Source of the DNA: Proluteimonas flavola
GTDB taxonomy: Bacteria; Pseudomonadota; Gammaproteobacteria; Xanthomonadales; Xanthomonadaceae
Reading direction: 5' to 3'
Length of the DNA stretch: 54,155 nucleotides
NCBI RefSeq assembly: GCF_021191705.1
Contig: NZ_JAIWPU010000046.1
Location: 1 to 54,155 of the forward strand
Shown here: positions 1-8,909 of the stretch, piece after piece
Layout: each line of letters begins with the position of its first letter
Numbering within the stretch: the first letter of the stretch is position 1
Program-made: the position numbers and the translations under genes
The notes under the pieces: generated by a model
What the model saw: the letters and a program-made list of their open reading frames with translations, nothing else
What the model was told of the DNA's origin: nothing
The model's database searches: none

Positions 1-134
1 AGCTCGCGCGGATACTGGCGCTGGCGATTGTGTTCGAACACCTCGTCGATCCACTGCGCCGGCAGCGCCTGATCCAGCGCCAGCCGCGTCATCACCGCCG
101 CCGGCGCCTGTTGCGCGTACTTCTCAAGGACAAC
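1..134 (-). mobile_element. IS4-family transposase, N-terminal fragment
   Basis: The - strand encodes a peptide beginning VVLEKYAQQAPAAVMTRL and continuing through WIDEVFEHNRQRQYPREL to the window edge. This matches the N-terminus typical of IS4-family transposases in xanthomonads (family recognition from memory). No ATG, GTG or TTG lies between the upstream in-frame stop (TAA near 164) and the recognisable start of the protein. Translation must therefore begin at an internal GTG/ATG, or the 5' end has been lost. The rest of the element is outside the window, so intactness cannot be judged. The 0.23 kb between it and moaA holds only a short extragenic repeat. Confidence 0.7.
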
Positions 135-300
135 CTGCCAGATGGGCCTGCTCCGCTTGCTTGACTGCGGAAAAGCTTACGACGCAAACCTCTCAAATGA
201 CGTTGAAAGGCATGGCCTTCAACAGCCGCATGGCTGGTCATCCAGCGCCTTACCGCAAGTTTCGGCGACTGACCGAAAACCGGCCCAGTCGGAAGCACGT

Positions 301-330
301 CACTGGATTCCGGCTTTCGCCGGAATGACG
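301..330. repeat. Extragenic palindromic repeat (GGATTCCGG...CCGGAATGAC type)
   Basis: A short self-complementary repeat with the arms TTCCGG and CCGGAA around a GCTTTCG loop. It has the same layout as the two arms of the larger repeat at 24512-24590 (CTGGATTCC...GGAATGAC). A degenerate relative lies near 5262-5290. These are common intergenic elements in this family. The remainder of 135-373 shows no convincing gene or RNA. Confidence 0.6.
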
Positions 331-373
331 ATAGAAGGTGTGACGCGAGTTCGGCGCTCAAGCCTGGAAGAAC

Positions 374-1396
374 TCAGCCACCGACCAGAAACATCTCGAC
401 GTGCCTGCGCGGCGCGCGGACGCTGCCGCGCAGCTCGCTGTAGCGGTCGGCGCGGCGCGACCACAGGTCGGCCAGCCGCGCCGAGAACACCGCTTCGCCG
501 TCGCCGAGCCAGCTGCGCATCGGCTGGCCGCTGCCGGAGAACAGGCAGGTGTAGAGGCTGCCGTCGGCCGACACGCGGGCACGCTGGCAGTCGCCGCAGA
601 ACGGCGCGGTGACCGAACTGATGAAGCCGATCTCGCCGGCGCCATCGAGGAAGGCGTGACGCTCGGCCACTTCGCCGCGGTAGTTCGCATCCAGCGCGCG
701 CAGCGGCCAGCGGGCATCGATCCGTGCATGCAGTTCGCGCGACGGCAAGACGCGCGCACGGTCCCAGCCGTTGCAGGTGCCGACGTCCATGTACTCGATG
801 AAACGCAGTACGTGGCCGCTGCCGCGGAAATGCGCGGCCATGCGTTCGACTTCATGGTCGTTGACGCCGCGCTGGACGACGCAGTTGAACTTGATGGAGG
901 AGAATCCCGCACGCTCGGCCGCGGCAATGCCGGCGAGCACATCGTCGATCCCGCCGCGCCCGCCCGACAGCATGCGGAACAGATCGGGATCCAGTGCGTC
1001 GAGGCTGATGGTCAGCCGCTGCAGGCCGGCATCGCGCAAGGCCTGCGCATGGCGCGCCAGCAACGACGCGTTGGTGGTCATCGCCAGGTCGGTGATGCCC
1101 GGCACTTTCGCAAGCCGTTCGACCAGCGCCGGCAGGCCCTTGCGCAGCAGCGGTTCGCCGCCGGTCAGGCGCAGCTTGTGCATGCCCAGCCGCGCGAAGC
1201 CGCGCACCAGGGTCTCGATCTCGTCGAAGGACAGGCGCCCGGCCTGGTCGAAACCGTAATCGTCGGGCACGCGGTCGGCCGGCATGCAGTAACCGCAGCG
1301 GAAATTGCAGGCTTCGATCACCGACAGGCGCAGATCGTGCAATGGACGCCCCAGTCGATCGAGGGGCGCCTGGGGCAGATGTGGCAGGGCGCTCAT
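374..1396 (-). CDS. moaA: GTP 3',8-cyclase MoaA (molybdenum cofactor biosynthesis)
   Basis: Radical SAM enzyme of 340 aa that converts GTP to (8S)-3',8-cyclo-7,8-dihydroguanosine 5'-triphosphate, the first step of molybdopterin synthesis in the cytosol. The N-terminal [4Fe-4S]/SAM motif is visible as EACNFRCGYCMP (CxxxCxxC). The second, C-terminal cluster motif is FCGDCQRARVS plus a downstream Cys in LYTCLF. The protein ends in the family's GG tail (MFLVGG). The ATG at 1396 overlaps the stop of the upstream hydrolase gene as ATGA, implying translational coupling. No other mo-genes lie nearby. Its position in an LPS-kinase operon is unusual but may simply be lineage gene order. Confidence 0.93.
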   Translation of the reverse strand: MSALPHLPQAPLDRLGRPLHDLRLSVIEACNFRCGYCMPADRVPDDYGFDQAGRLSFDEIETLVRGFARLGMHKLRLTGGEPLLRKGLPALVERLAKVPGITDLAMTTNASLLARHAQALRDAGLQRLTISLDALDPDLFRMLSGGRGGIDDVLAGIAAAERAGFSSIKFNCVVQRGVNDHEVERMAAHFRGSGHVLRFIEYMDVGTCNGWDRARVLPSRELHARIDARWPLRALDANYRGEVAERHAFLDGAGEIGFISSVTAPFCGDCQRARVSADGSLYTCLFSGSGQPMRSWLGDGEAVFSARLADLWSRRADRYSELRGSVRAPRRHVEMFLVGG

Positions 1397-2163
1397 GCGA
1401 CCGGAGCCTGCGTCACGCCGGGTGGACGCAGCGCGAAACGGGCGCCGGGGCGGGCGATCCGCTGCCCGCGCGCTTCCAGCGCGGCGCCATCTTCTTCGGA
1501 GGCGTAGTGGTACAGCACGCAGCGCGCGAGCAACTCGCGCGGATACTCGCGCTGCAGATCGTCGATGCCGCTGTGCGAGGGATTGCCGTGCAGGCCGCAG
1601 TCGTGGGCGACGAGTTCGTCCCGGTCGGCGAAGCGCGCCAGCATCTCGGGAATCGGCCGCGTGTCGCCGCTCCACACCAGGCTGCCCGGCAGGCGCAGGC
1701 CGTAGGCGGTCTCCGGCCAGTGGTGGCGCACCGGGAACACCTCCAGGCGCACGCCGTCGTGCCAGAACGCATCGCCGACCGGCACCAGCTGGAACGCATC
1801 CCAGAAGTTCGCGCCGCCTTCGGCCAGCACGTTCGGGTAATCGCCCACCCGCCTGTGCAACAGCGGCACCACGGGTGCCGGCACGTAGATCGGCATGCGG
1901 CCGCGCCGCGGGGGATCGAAATACCGGTCGACGAACAGGCGCTCGAAGCCGGCCACGTGATCCAGATGCATGTGGGTCACGAACAGCGCGCGCGGCGCCT
2001 CGCCGTAGTGATCGAGATACGCGGTCAGGCCTTCGGCGCCGCAGTCGATCGTCAGCCACGGCGCACCGTCGCGCTCGATCGTCGCCATCGGCGAGCCGAG
2101 CGACACCGCCGACGCATTGCCGACGCCCTGGAACCGCAGCGCCCAGTCGACACCGCCCATCAT
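1393..2163 (-). CDS. MBL-fold metallo-hydrolase
   Basis: A 256-aa cytosolic-looking metallo-beta-lactamase-fold hydrolase with no signal peptide. The metal-binding motif is visible as FVTHMHLDHVAG (HxHxDH), with later histidine/aspartate ligands in VRHHWPE, WSGDTRP and AHDCG. The architecture resembles RNase Z-like or phosphodiesterase-like members, but nothing fixes the substrate. Two in-frame ATGs (2163 and 2160) are adjacent. The first overlaps the kdkA stop (TGATG). The 3' end overlaps moaA by four bases, so the three genes kdkA, this gene and moaA should form one transcript. Function beyond hydrolase is not assigned. Confidence 0.85.
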   Translation of the reverse strand: MMGGVDWALRFQGVGNASAVSLGSPMATIERDGAPWLTIDCGAEGLTAYLDHYGEAPRALFVTHMHLDHVAGFERLFVDRYFDPPRRGRMPIYVPAPVVPLLHRRVGDYPNVLAEGGANFWDAFQLVPVGDAFWHDGVRLEVFPVRHHWPETAYGLRLPGSLVWSGDTRPIPEMLARFADRDELVAHDCGLHGNPSHSGIDDLQREYPRELLARCVLYHYASEEDGAALEARGQRIARPGARFALRPPGVTQAPVA

Positions 2164-2933
2164 CAGGTGCCCCGGCTCCACAGCGCGTCGTAGGAGCGGC
2201 GCAGCCGCGCGAAGTCCTGTTCGACATCCGCCTCCGGTCGCGCGCCGCGCAGTTTCAGCAGCGAGCGCTTGAGCCGGGCGAGATTGCGTTCGCGCCAGCG
2301 GGTCTCGGGAATGCGCAGCCCGCTGCGGTCGAGATCGATCAGCCAGCCCTTGCCGACGCCATCGAACAGGATGTTGTGGGCGTTGAGATCGGCGTGATCG
2401 AGACCGGCGCGGTGGAAGCGCGCGATCAGGCGTCCGCTCTGCTCCAGCGGCGCATCCGCGGGCGAGTCGGCCATGTGATCGGCCAGCGAGCGCACGTCCG
2501 GTATCCGCTCCATCAGGATCCAGGCCCGGTAGCCGAGTCCGCGCCGCAGATAGCTCGCGGCGATCGGCTGCGGCACCGGCAGATCGCGCCGCAGCAGTTC
2601 GCGCAGCAGGCGGAACTCGACGAAGCTGCGCACGTGGTGCGTACCGCGCCACAGATGCCGGTCGCGGTTGAAGCGTCCGACCATGCCGCCGCGCAGGTAC
2701 TGCCGCAGCACGCAGGGCCCGTGCGAGGCATCGATGAACCAGGCGCCGCCGCGACCGCTGCCATCGACGCGCAGCGCGCGTTCGCCCCAGGCATCGGGAT
2801 CGAACCAGCGCGGATCGGCTTGCCGCAGCTGCGTGCCGTCGAACAGAATGGCCCCGTACGTACCCGCCTGTCCGCTCGCGCGATCGCCCGCCGGTATCGG
2901 CGTCAGGCTCTCGGCGGGATCGAATCTGCTCAT
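2163..2933 (-). CDS. kdkA: 3-deoxy-D-manno-octulosonic acid kinase
   Basis: A kinase of about 256 aa that phosphorylates O4 of the single Kdo residue of the LPS inner core at the inner membrane. The protein-kinase-like catalytic loop is seen as [12 protein letters not shown], followed by the metal-binding aspartate in [10 protein letters not shown]. The N-terminal half carries the RQYLRGG and FRLLREL segments typical of KdkA. The ATG at 2933 (MSRFDP) is chosen over an in-frame GTG two codons upstream. It is divergent from opsX with only about 20 bp between starts. The pairing makes sense, because a phosphorylated single Kdo is the acceptor for the OpsX type of heptosyltransferase. Confidence 0.9.
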   Translation of the reverse strand: MSRFDPAESLTPIPAGDRASGQAGTYGAILFDGTQLRQADPRWFDPDAWGERALRVDGSGRGGAWFIDASHGPCVLRQYLRGGMVGRFNRDRHLWRGTHHVRSFVEFRLLRELLRRDLPVPQPIAASYLRRGLGYRAWILMERIPDVRSLADHMADSPADAPLEQSGRLIARFHRAGLDHADLNAHNILFDGVGKGWLIDLDRSGLRIPETRWRERNLARLKRSLLKLRGARPEADVEQDFARLRRSYDALWSRGT

Positions 2934-2953
2934 CGACACGAGTCTATCAAGCC

Positions 2954-4069
2954 TTGACGCCCGCCCTGCCCGGTTCCGACCCCTCGACTCCGGCTTCTGG
3001 CCCGGGGGCCCCGCCGCATTCGATCTGCCTGTTGCGCCTGTCCGCGCTGGGCGATGTCACCCATGTGCTGCCGCTGATCCGCACCCTGCGCGCGGCATGG
3101 CCGGACGTCGCCCTGACCTGGGTGATCGGCAAGGGCGAACATCGCCTGCTCGAAGGCCTGCCAGGCGTGGACTTCGTGGTCTACGACAAGAAGACCGGCA
3201 TCGCCGGCATGCGCGCGATGCGCCGCGAGCTGAAAGCGCGCCTGGGCTCGGCGGGCCGCTTCGACGCCCTGCTGCAGATGCAGGTCGCCGCGCGCGCCAA
3301 CCTGCTCTCGGCGTTCATTCCCGCGCGGGTGCGCGTGGGCTTTGATGCGGCGCGTTCCAAGGATCTGCACGGGCTTTTCATCAACACGCGCATTGCCGAT
3401 CGCCCCGGCATCCATGTCCTCGACGCACTGGGCAGCTTCTGCGAACCACTCGGGCTGCGGCAGGACCGCGTCGCGTGGGACGACATGCCGGTGCCGGCCG
3501 AGGCCTTCGCATGGGCACGCGCGCAGTGGCCGGACGATGGCCGCCCGGTGCTGATGATCTCGCCATGCTCCAGCCATGTGCGCCGCAACTGGTATCCGGA
3601 TCGCTACGCCGCGCTCGCCGACCACGCCGCCGATGCCGGCTGGCGCATCGTGCTGTGCGGGGGCCGCAGCGATCTAGAGCGGGAGACGACCGACGCGATC
3701 CTGGCGGCGATGCGCAATGAGGCGCTCGACCTCGTCGGCAAGGACACGCTCAAGCAGTTGCCCGCCCTGCTGGCGCGCGCGCAGCTGCTGGTCACGCCGG
3801 ACTCGGGGCCGATGCACATCGCCAATGCGATGGGCACTAAGGTCCTCGGCCTGCACGCAGCCAGCAATCCAGAGCGCAGCGGCCCCTATTCCGACCGCCG
3901 CTTCTGCGTGGACCGTTACGACGATGCTGCCCGCAAATTCCTCGGCAAACCTGCCGCGGATCTCAAGTGGGGCACGAAGATCGAGTTCGACGACGTCATG
4001 GCCCTGGTCACGGTGGACGACGCGATCGAAGCCTTCGAACGCCGCCGCGCCGATCTGGAGCGCGACTGA
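2954..4069 (+). CDS. opsX: LPS heptosyltransferase I-type (GT9), OpsX-like
   Basis: A 371-aa family-9 glycosyltransferase that adds the first heptose to Kdo in the LPS inner core at the cytoplasmic face of the inner membrane. The N-terminus shows [17 protein letters not shown], the classical heptosyltransferase acceptor-side motif. The donor site is visible as [21 protein letters not shown]. It reads very like the Xanthomonas OpsX protein as I remember it. The start is taken as TTG at 2954, because no ATG/GTG lies before the conserved N-terminus. A TTG start directly beside the divergent kdkA start is worth checking. The stop overlaps the next start by one base. Confidence 0.85.
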   Translation: MTPALPGSDPSTPASGPGAPPHSICLLRLSALGDVTHVLPLIRTLRAAWPDVALTWVIGKGEHRLLEGLPGVDFVVYDKKTGIAGMRAMRRELKARLGSAGRFDALLQMQVAARANLLSAFIPARVRVGFDAARSKDLHGLFINTRIADRPGIHVLDALGSFCEPLGLRQDRVAWDDMPVPAEAFAWARAQWPDDGRPVLMISPCSSHVRRNWYPDRYAALADHAADAGWRIVLCGGRSDLERETTDAILAAMRNEALDLVGKDTLKQLPALLARAQLLVTPDSGPMHIANAMGTKVLGLHAASNPERSGPYSDRRFCVDRYDDAARKFLGKPAADLKWGTKIEFDDVMALVTVDDAIEAFERRRADLERD

Positions 4070-4437
4070 TGGATCCGATCGTCGCCGGCCTGCTCGCCAC
4101 CCTCGTCGGCGCGATCGTCGGCGGCGGGGTCAGCTTCCTGCTCAACCGGCAACTGCACGCGCAGCAGCTCGAACGCCTGCGCACCGAACACAAGACCGAG
4201 TTCGCCGCCGAGGACACCGCCCGGCATTTTCTCGGTCATCGTGGCTACACCGACCGCTCCTTCGACGTGCTGCGCAAGCACCTGGGCGGCTTCGAGGACG
4301 ACGAACTGCGGCGCATCCTCGTCCGCGCCGGCGCGGTGCGGACCTATCGCGACGACGGCAGCGAATGGTGGCGACTGCTCAGCCGCATGGACGAATACAT
4401 CGAACAGAAGGCGCGGCGCGCGGCCGCTGCCGACTGA
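4069..4437 (+). CDS. Small membrane-anchored hypothetical protein
   Basis: A 122-aa protein with one N-terminal hydrophobic helix (VAGLLATLVGAIVGGGVSFLL) followed by a charged soluble region. This ends in a winged-helix-like stretch (GHRGYTDRSFDVLRKHLGGF...LRRILVRAGAVRTYRDDGSEWWRLL). The start ATG overlaps the opsX stop by one base, so it is probably co-translated with it. I do not recognise a named family. The topology suggests a bitopic inner-membrane protein with a cytosolic C-terminal domain. The gene is convergent with the following DUF6165 gene, with three bases between stops. Confidence 0.75.
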   Translation: MDPIVAGLLATLVGAIVGGGVSFLLNRQLHAQQLERLRTEHKTEFAAEDTARHFLGHRGYTDRSFDVLRKHLGGFEDDELRRILVRAGAVRTYRDDGSEWWRLLSRMDEYIEQKARRAAAAD

Positions 4438-4440
4438 ACG

Positions 4441-4851
4441 TCAGGGCGCGGCCTTGCCGCCGCGGTAGTCGGCGTACGACTTCTCCTCGACATAGGCCGA
4501 GCCCAGCGCCAGGTTGATCGCCTTCTTGATCCGCGCACGCTCGTCGTTCTCGAAGTAGACGCTGCGCGCCAGCTGCACGAAATCCTCGCCGAACTCGCCG
4601 GCGCGTTCCTTGACCCGCACCGCGTCCTCGATGTCCCACAGGCGCTCATTGACCGCCTTGAGCTCCGCACGCAGCCGCACGATGTCGTGGCCGGCCGCTG
4701 GATGCGCCATCCACGCCTGCTCCAGCGCGCTGAGCTCGGTACGCACATTGGCGAGCTTGACGGGATCGTCCATCCGCTCGGACTTGATCTGCAGGATCGA
4801 GAGCTTGTCGAGGAGTTCGCCGAACGAAACGGGAACGGAGATTTCGGACAT
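4441..4851 (-). CDS. DUF6165 family protein
   Basis: A 136-aa soluble protein beginning MSEISVPVSFGELLDKLSIL and containing IEDAVRVKE and YFENDERARIKKAINL. This is the pattern of the short helical family annotated DUF6165 (recognised from memory). Members are often found near LPS or glycan genes, which fits opsX here, but no reaction is known. There is no signal peptide or membrane segment. It is convergent with the preceding gene. About 110 bp separate its start from the tRNA-Ser gene, enough for its own promoter. Confidence 0.8.
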   Translation of the reverse strand: MSEISVPVSFGELLDKLSILQIKSERMDDPVKLANVRTELSALEQAWMAHPAAGHDIVRLRAELKAVNERLWDIEDAVRVKERAGEFGEDFVQLARSVYFENDERARIKKAINLALGSAYVEEKSYADYRGGKAAP

Positions 4852-4962
4852 GACAGCGCCGTGGAGGTGAACGGGCCCGCCAGTGTAACGCCGCGCTTGT
4901 CGCCCACGCGGAGCGCCCGTATCATTGCGCCCCCGGACGCCGCGCGGCGCCGGGAACCATCT

Positions 4963-5053
4963 GGAGAGGTGGCAGAGCGGTTGAATGTACCTGACTCGAA
5001 ATCAGGCAGGCGTTTATAGCGCCTCGGGGGTTCGAATCCCCCCCTCTCCGCCA
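4963..5053 (+). tRNA. tRNA-Ser(CGA)
   Basis: A 91-nt cloverleaf including an encoded CCA end, with acceptor stem GGAGAGG/CCTCTCC. The anticodon stem CCTGA/TCAGG encloses a CTCGAAA loop (anticodon CGA). It has the long variable arm characteristic of class II tRNA-Ser and the T-loop GTTCGAATC. Confidence 0.95.
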
Positions 5054-5520
5054 GATTCGCCGGGAGCGAATCCGGACAGCCGAACGGCTGGCCCCGGAAG
5101 CGCGAAGCGCTGGAGGGGTGAGGCCCATGGATGCGCCGAACAATCCCCCGGCAGACGAAGCGAGACACTGCTGACAAACGCGAAGCCGTGCTTCACCACT
5201 GCGCCCCATACACCGCACGTAGAACTTCGCCCACCACCCGTTTGATCACCGAAGATCAAAATGGATCCCGGCATCCGCTGGGATGACGCCGCAAGACCCA
5301 ATGTCGCGCGCATCCACCCCACGCAATGCACCACGCGCGCGACGCTTGCCCTATGCTCACGAACGGGTCCACCGTCACAATACCGAATGCGCCTCTCCTC
5401 CCCGTCCCGGACGCTCTGTATCGTGTCTTGCGCCATCTGCCACTCCGTGCTGGCCGCACCCGGGGAACCGCCGCGTTGTCAGCGACAGACGCCCCAGTCC
5501 GGCTTCACCAGGGGACACGC
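5054..5520. other. Intergenic region between tRNA-Ser and the PP2C gene
   Basis: These 467 bases contain no convincing gene. A degenerate extragenic palindrome (GGATCCCGGCATCCGCTGGGATGAC) lies near 5262-5287. Reading frames here lack plausible composition, although the phosphatase frame stays open upstream to about 5326 by chance. No clear sigma-70 promoter or riboswitch is evident. A purine-rich GGGGA about 10 bases before 5521 serves as the ribosome binding site of the next gene. Confidence 0.5.
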
Positions 5521-6225
5521 ATGATCGAGTTCGGCCACCTGACGCACGTGGGCCTGCGGCGCGACCTCAACGAGGACACCTATTACGGCGACAGCGAGCT
5601 GGGGCTGTGGCTGATCGCCGACGGCATGGGCGGTCACGAATACGGCGAAGTCGCCAGCGCGCTCGCCCGCGAAACCATCGTCCGCGAGATCCGCCAGGGC
5701 ACCGCCCTGCCGCAGGCGATCCGCATCGCCGACGAGGAGATCATCCGCGCCTCGCGCCGCCGCAACGACAGCCTGCCCATGGGAACGACGGTCGTGGCCG
5801 CGCGGGTGACCGGCAACCGCTTCGAAGTGGCATGGGTCGGCGACAGCCGCGTCTATCTGTGGCGCGACAACAAGCTCGCGCAACTGTCGCAGGACCACAG
5901 CTACGTGCAGGAACTCATCGCCCAGGGGGCGATCAGCATCGACCAGGCGCGCAGCCATCCGCATCGCAACGTGGTCACCCAGGCACTGGGCGTCACCGAT
6001 CCGCAGACGCTCAATGTCGAGACGTTGTCGGGCGAACTCAGTCCGGGCACCCAGTTGCTGCTGTGCAGCGATGGCCTGACCGAGGAAGTCGACGACCGCG
6101 CGATCTCGCGCGTGCTGGCGCATCTGGAATGCAGCGCGCAGGAATGCGTCGACGGTCTGGTGGCCGCCGCGCTCGATGGCGGCGGCTCGGACAATGTCAC
6201 GGTGATCCTGATCCGCCGGCACTGA
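5521..6225 (+). CDS. PP2C-family serine/threonine protein phosphatase
   Basis: A 234-aa cytosolic PP2C-type (PPM) phosphatase that dephosphorylates Ser/Thr with two metal ions. Family motifs are visible: GLRRDLNEDTYY (metal-binding RxxNED), IADGMGGHEYGE (DGMGG), MGTTVVAA, VGDSRVYLW (GDSR), QLSQDHSY, LLLCSDGLTEEV and GGGSDNVTVI (C-terminal metal aspartates). The length suits a bare catalytic domain of the Stp/PppA type. The start at 5521 is preceded by AGGGGAC. No kinase partner is encoded next to it. It may act with a distant Hanks-type kinase or a type VI secretion system; this is inference. Confidence 0.88.
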   Translation: MIEFGHLTHVGLRRDLNEDTYYGDSELGLWLIADGMGGHEYGEVASALARETIVREIRQGTALPQAIRIADEEIIRASRRRNDSLPMGTTVVAARVTGNRFEVAWVGDSRVYLWRDNKLAQLSQDHSYVQELIAQGAISIDQARSHPHRNVVTQALGVTDPQTLNVETLSGELSPGTQLLLCSDGLTEEVDDRAISRVLAHLECSAQECVDGLVAAALDGGGSDNVTVILIRRH

Positions 6226-6240
6226 GCGCCGGCGCGGATT

Positions 6241-6966
6241 TCAGGCCGGCTCCAGTTCCGCCGGCGCGCCCACGGGTTCCCACAGGCACACGCCCGCCTT
6301 CCTGCGGATCGATTCGATCCGCGCCGCATGCGCGGCGAGTTCGTCGGCCTGCACCGCCAGCACCGGTCGCGCGCCGGCAGGTTGCGCGAGTACGACACGG
6401 CTCGTCGCACGCTCGGGCTCGGCCATCGTGCCGAAACCGATCTCGTGCTGGCCGGCGGTCAGCGCGAGATACACCTCGGCCAGCAACTGGGCATCGAGCA
6501 GCGCGCCGTGCAACTGGCGATGCGCGTTGTCGACGCCGAGCCGGCGGCACAGCGCGTCGAGCGAATTGCGCTGGCCCGGATAGCGCTGGCGCGCGAGCAG
6601 CAGCGAATCCTCCACCGTGACCCGCTGGCGCAGAGTCCCGTAGGCCGGCCCCAGCAGCGACAGTTCGTTGTCGAGGAAGCCGACGTCGAAGGCCGCGTTG
6701 TGGATGATCAGTTCGGCGCCGTCGATGAACTCGAGGAAGGCGTCGGCGATGTCGGCGAACGGCGGCTTGTCGGCGAGGAATTCCAGACTCAGGCCGGTGA
6801 CCTCGGCCGCGCCCTGTTCGAAGTCGCGGTCGGGCTTGATGTACTGGTGGTAGGTGCGGCCGGTCGGGCGGCGCTCGACCAGTTCCACGCAGCCGATTTC
6901 GACGACGCGGTTGCCCTTCTTCCATTCCAGGCCGGTGGTTTCGGTATCGAGGACGATCTGGCGCAT
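6241..6966 (-). CDS. dnaQ: DNA polymerase III epsilon subunit (3'-5' proofreading exonuclease)
   Basis: A 241-aa DEDDh exonuclease that proofreads for the replicative polymerase. Exo I is seen as VLDTETTGLE, Exo II as IIHNAAFDVGFLDNE and Exo III as HGALLDAQLLAEVY with the catalytic His/Asp. The C-terminal region after residue ~180 would carry the alpha-subunit-binding segment. The start is the ATG at 6966 (MRQIVLD). It follows rnhA by 13 bases on the same strand. Adjacency of rnhA and dnaQ is common in gammaproteobacteria, and the pair is probably co-transcribed. Confidence 0.93.
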   Translation of the reverse strand: MRQIVLDTETTGLEWKKGNRVVEIGCVELVERRPTGRTYHQYIKPDRDFEQGAAEVTGLSLEFLADKPPFADIADAFLEFIDGAELIIHNAAFDVGFLDNELSLLGPAYGTLRQRVTVEDSLLLARQRYPGQRNSLDALCRRLGVDNAHRQLHGALLDAQLLAEVYLALTAGQHEIGFGTMAEPERATSRVVLAQPAGARPVLAVQADELAAHAARIESIRRKAGVCLWEPVGAPAELEPA

Positions 6967-6979
6967 GCGTGTCCTTGCG

Positions 6980-7426
6980 TCAGGCCGCGGCGGTGCGCTG
7001 TTCGCGCGCGGCGGCGCTGGCGAGCGCATCGACGCGCTCGTTTTCGGGATGCCCGGAATGGCCCTTCACCCAGCGCCAGTCGATCTGGTGGCGCTCGCAG
7101 GCGACCTGCAGCCGCTGCCACAGATCCTGGTTCTTGACCGCACCGCCGCCTGCAGTTTTCCAGCCGCGCTTGATCCAGGTGCGCATCCACTCGGTGATGC
7201 CCTGGCGCACGTACTGGGAGTCGGTGTGCAGCACGATCTCGCAGGGTTCGCTCAGCGCTTCGAGTGCGGCGATCGCGCCCATCAGTTCCATGCGGTTATT
7301 GGTGGTCAGCGCTTCGCCGCCCGACAGCTCGCGCTCGGTGGCCTTGTAGCGCAGCAACGCGCCCCAGCCGCCAGGGCCGGGATTGCCGAGGCAGGCGCCA
7401 TCGGTATAGATCTCGATCGACTTCAT
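6980..7426 (-). CDS. rnhA: Ribonuclease HI
   Basis: A 148-aa enzyme that cleaves the RNA strand of RNA/DNA hybrids. The catalytic carboxylates appear in [36 protein letters not shown] and [12 protein letters not shown]. The basic handle helix ([20 protein letters not shown]) is present. The length matches E. coli RNase HI. It lies directly upstream of dnaQ and 21 bases downstream of the methyltransferase gene, suggesting a three-gene transcript. Confidence 0.95.
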   Translation of the reverse strand: MKSIEIYTDGACLGNPGPGGWGALLRYKATERELSGGEALTTNNRMELMGAIAALEALSEPCEIVLHTDSQYVRQGITEWMRTWIKRGWKTAGGGAVKNQDLWQRLQVACERHQIDWRWVKGHSGHPENERVDALASAAAREQRTAAA

Positions 7427-7447
7427 CGGTGTTCCGGAATAGAGGGA

Positions 7448-8110
7448 TCAGGCCGCCGGAGCGGCCAACGGCATCGGCAGCGCGCGGCGGCTGCGCATCG
7501 GCGTCAGCGGCAGATGCCGCTTCTGCCCGCGCAATGCGTAGGCCGCGCGCAGGCCCGGACCGTTCTGGGATTCGGTGACGGCCTCGGTGCGCCAGCTCGG
7601 GCCCACGCCGTTCGAGACCGCATCCGGCGCGAGGCCGGCGTCGCGCATGCGGCGACGCCAGGTCAGCGGCTCGGCACTGGCGATGCCGGTGCCGCGCCAG
7701 CGCCAGCGATACGGCGTGAGCGGATTGAGGACCAGCATCCACAGGTGGCCGCCGGGCGCGAGCACGCGCGCGGCCTCGGCGAGCAGGCCGAGCGCGTCGC
7801 CGCGCCCGCCGACCACATGCTGCAGCACGACCGCACCGAAGGCTTCGCTCGGCAGTGGCAGGGGCACGCCGCAGCGGACCGGGCCGTGCAGACCGTCGCC
7901 GTGACGTACCAGGCACAGGCCGCGGCCTTCGACCTGCAGATCAGGCACCGTCGGGGCCAGCCACAGCCACGGCAGACCCGGATGCGAGCCCAGCGCTTCG
8001 GCGACGAGGGCCCGCTCGCTGTCGAGGATCGCGCGGCCGGCCGGAGTCTCGAACCAGTTGCGGGCGCTGCCGGGTTGACCGGCCGGGGAGATCGCGGGCA
8101 TGGTCGGCAT
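7448..8110 (-). CDS. SAM-dependent methyltransferase-like protein
   Basis: A protein of about 220 aa with a class I methyltransferase-like core. [20 protein letters not shown] and [17 protein letters not shown] match motifs IV-VI of the fold (the LxPGG turn). The glycine-rich SAM loop (motif I) is weak, being replaced by [17 protein letters not shown]. This is typical of a divergent subgroup annotated simply as methyltransferase domain protein beside rnhA in Xanthomonadaceae. The start is ATG at 8110 or 8101 (MPTMPAIS). It is divergent from gloB with about 35 bp between. The substrate is unknown. Confidence 0.75.
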   Translation of the reverse strand: MPTMPAISPAGQPGSARNWFETPAGRAILDSERALVAEALGSHPGLPWLWLAPTVPDLQVEGRGLCLVRHGDGLHGPVRCGVPLPLPSEAFGAVVLQHVVGGRGDALGLLAEAARVLAPGGHLWMLVLNPLTPYRWRWRGTGIASAEPLTWRRRMRDAGLAPDAVSNGVGPSWRTEAVTESQNGPGLRAAYALRGQKRHLPLTPMRSRRALPMPLAAPAA

Positions 8111-8144
8111 TGTAATGGCATCCAGCCGCCGCCGAGCCGAACCG

Positions 8145-8909
8145 ATGCGACTGCAGCCCTTGCCCGCCTTCGAGGACAACTACATCTGGACGCTTTCGGA
8201 CGCGTCCGGCCGCGCCATCGTGGTCGATCCGGGCGAAGCCGGGCCGGTGCTGGCCGCGGCCGAAGCCGGCCTGGCGCCCATCGCCCTGCTGCTGACCCAC
8301 CACCATGCCGACCACATCGGCGGCGTGGACGCGCTGCTGGCGCGGTGGCCGGACCTGCCCGTGTTCGCACCCGAGGATCCGCGGATTCCGCAGGCGACGG
8401 TCCGCGTGGGCGATGGCGACACCGTCGAAATCGCCGAATGGCGCTTCGAGGTGCTCGCGGTCCCGGGCCATACCCGCAGCCATGTCGCCTTCCAAGGCCA
8501 CGGGCATCTGTTCAGTGGGGACACCCTGTTCAGCCTCGGCTGTGGGCGCATGTTCGAAGGTACCGCAGCCCAGATGCTGACCTCGCTGGATCGGCTGGCC
8601 GCCCTGCCTGCCGATACACTGGTCTGCTGTGGCCATGAATACAGCCGGTCCAACGCCGCCTTCGCCCGCGTGGTCGACCCGGACAACGCAGCGCTGCGGC
8701 GCCGTGAACAGGAGATCCTCGACATGCGCAGCATTCCGCGCCCCACCCTGCCCGTCGCGCTCGCCAGCGAGCTCGACTGCAACCCCTTCCTTCGCGTCGA
8801 CACCGACGCCGTCCGCATCGCCGCCTCGCGCCAGGCCGGCACCGCGCTACCCGACCGTGTCGATGTCTTCGCCGCATTGCGGCGCTGGAAAGACGGCTTC
8901 CGCGCATGA
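8145..8909 (+). CDS. gloB: Hydroxyacylglutathione hydrolase (glyoxalase II)
   Basis: A 254-aa enzyme that hydrolyses S-lactoylglutathione to lactate and glutathione in methylglyoxal detoxification. The binuclear metal site is seen as [11 protein letters not shown] (HxHxDH), [29 protein letters not shown] and CGHEYSRSN. The C-terminal substrate-binding HAGH helix domain follows ([16 protein letters not shown]...PFLR). The ATG at 8145 ([15 protein letters not shown]) gives the standard family N-terminus. Its 3' end overlaps the next start as ATGA. Confidence 0.94.
   Translation: MRLQPLPAFEDNYIWTLSDASGRAIVVDPGEAGPVLAAAEAGLAPIALLLTHHHADHIGGVDALLARWPDLPVFAPEDPRIPQATVRVGDGDTVEIAEWRFEVLAVPGHTRSHVAFQGHGHLFSGDTLFSLGCGRMFEGTAAQMLTSLDRLAALPADTLVCCGHEYSRSNAAFARVVDPDNAALRRREQEILDMRSIPRPTLPVALASELDCNPFLRVDTDAVRIAASRQAGTALPDRVDVFAALRRWKDGFRA

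Noticed and set aside
374..2227. A single 617-codon frame fusing an arginine-rich region to MoaA
   Set aside because: The N-terminal half is a shadow of the MBL hydrolase. MoaA has its own ATG at 1396 coupled by ATGA.
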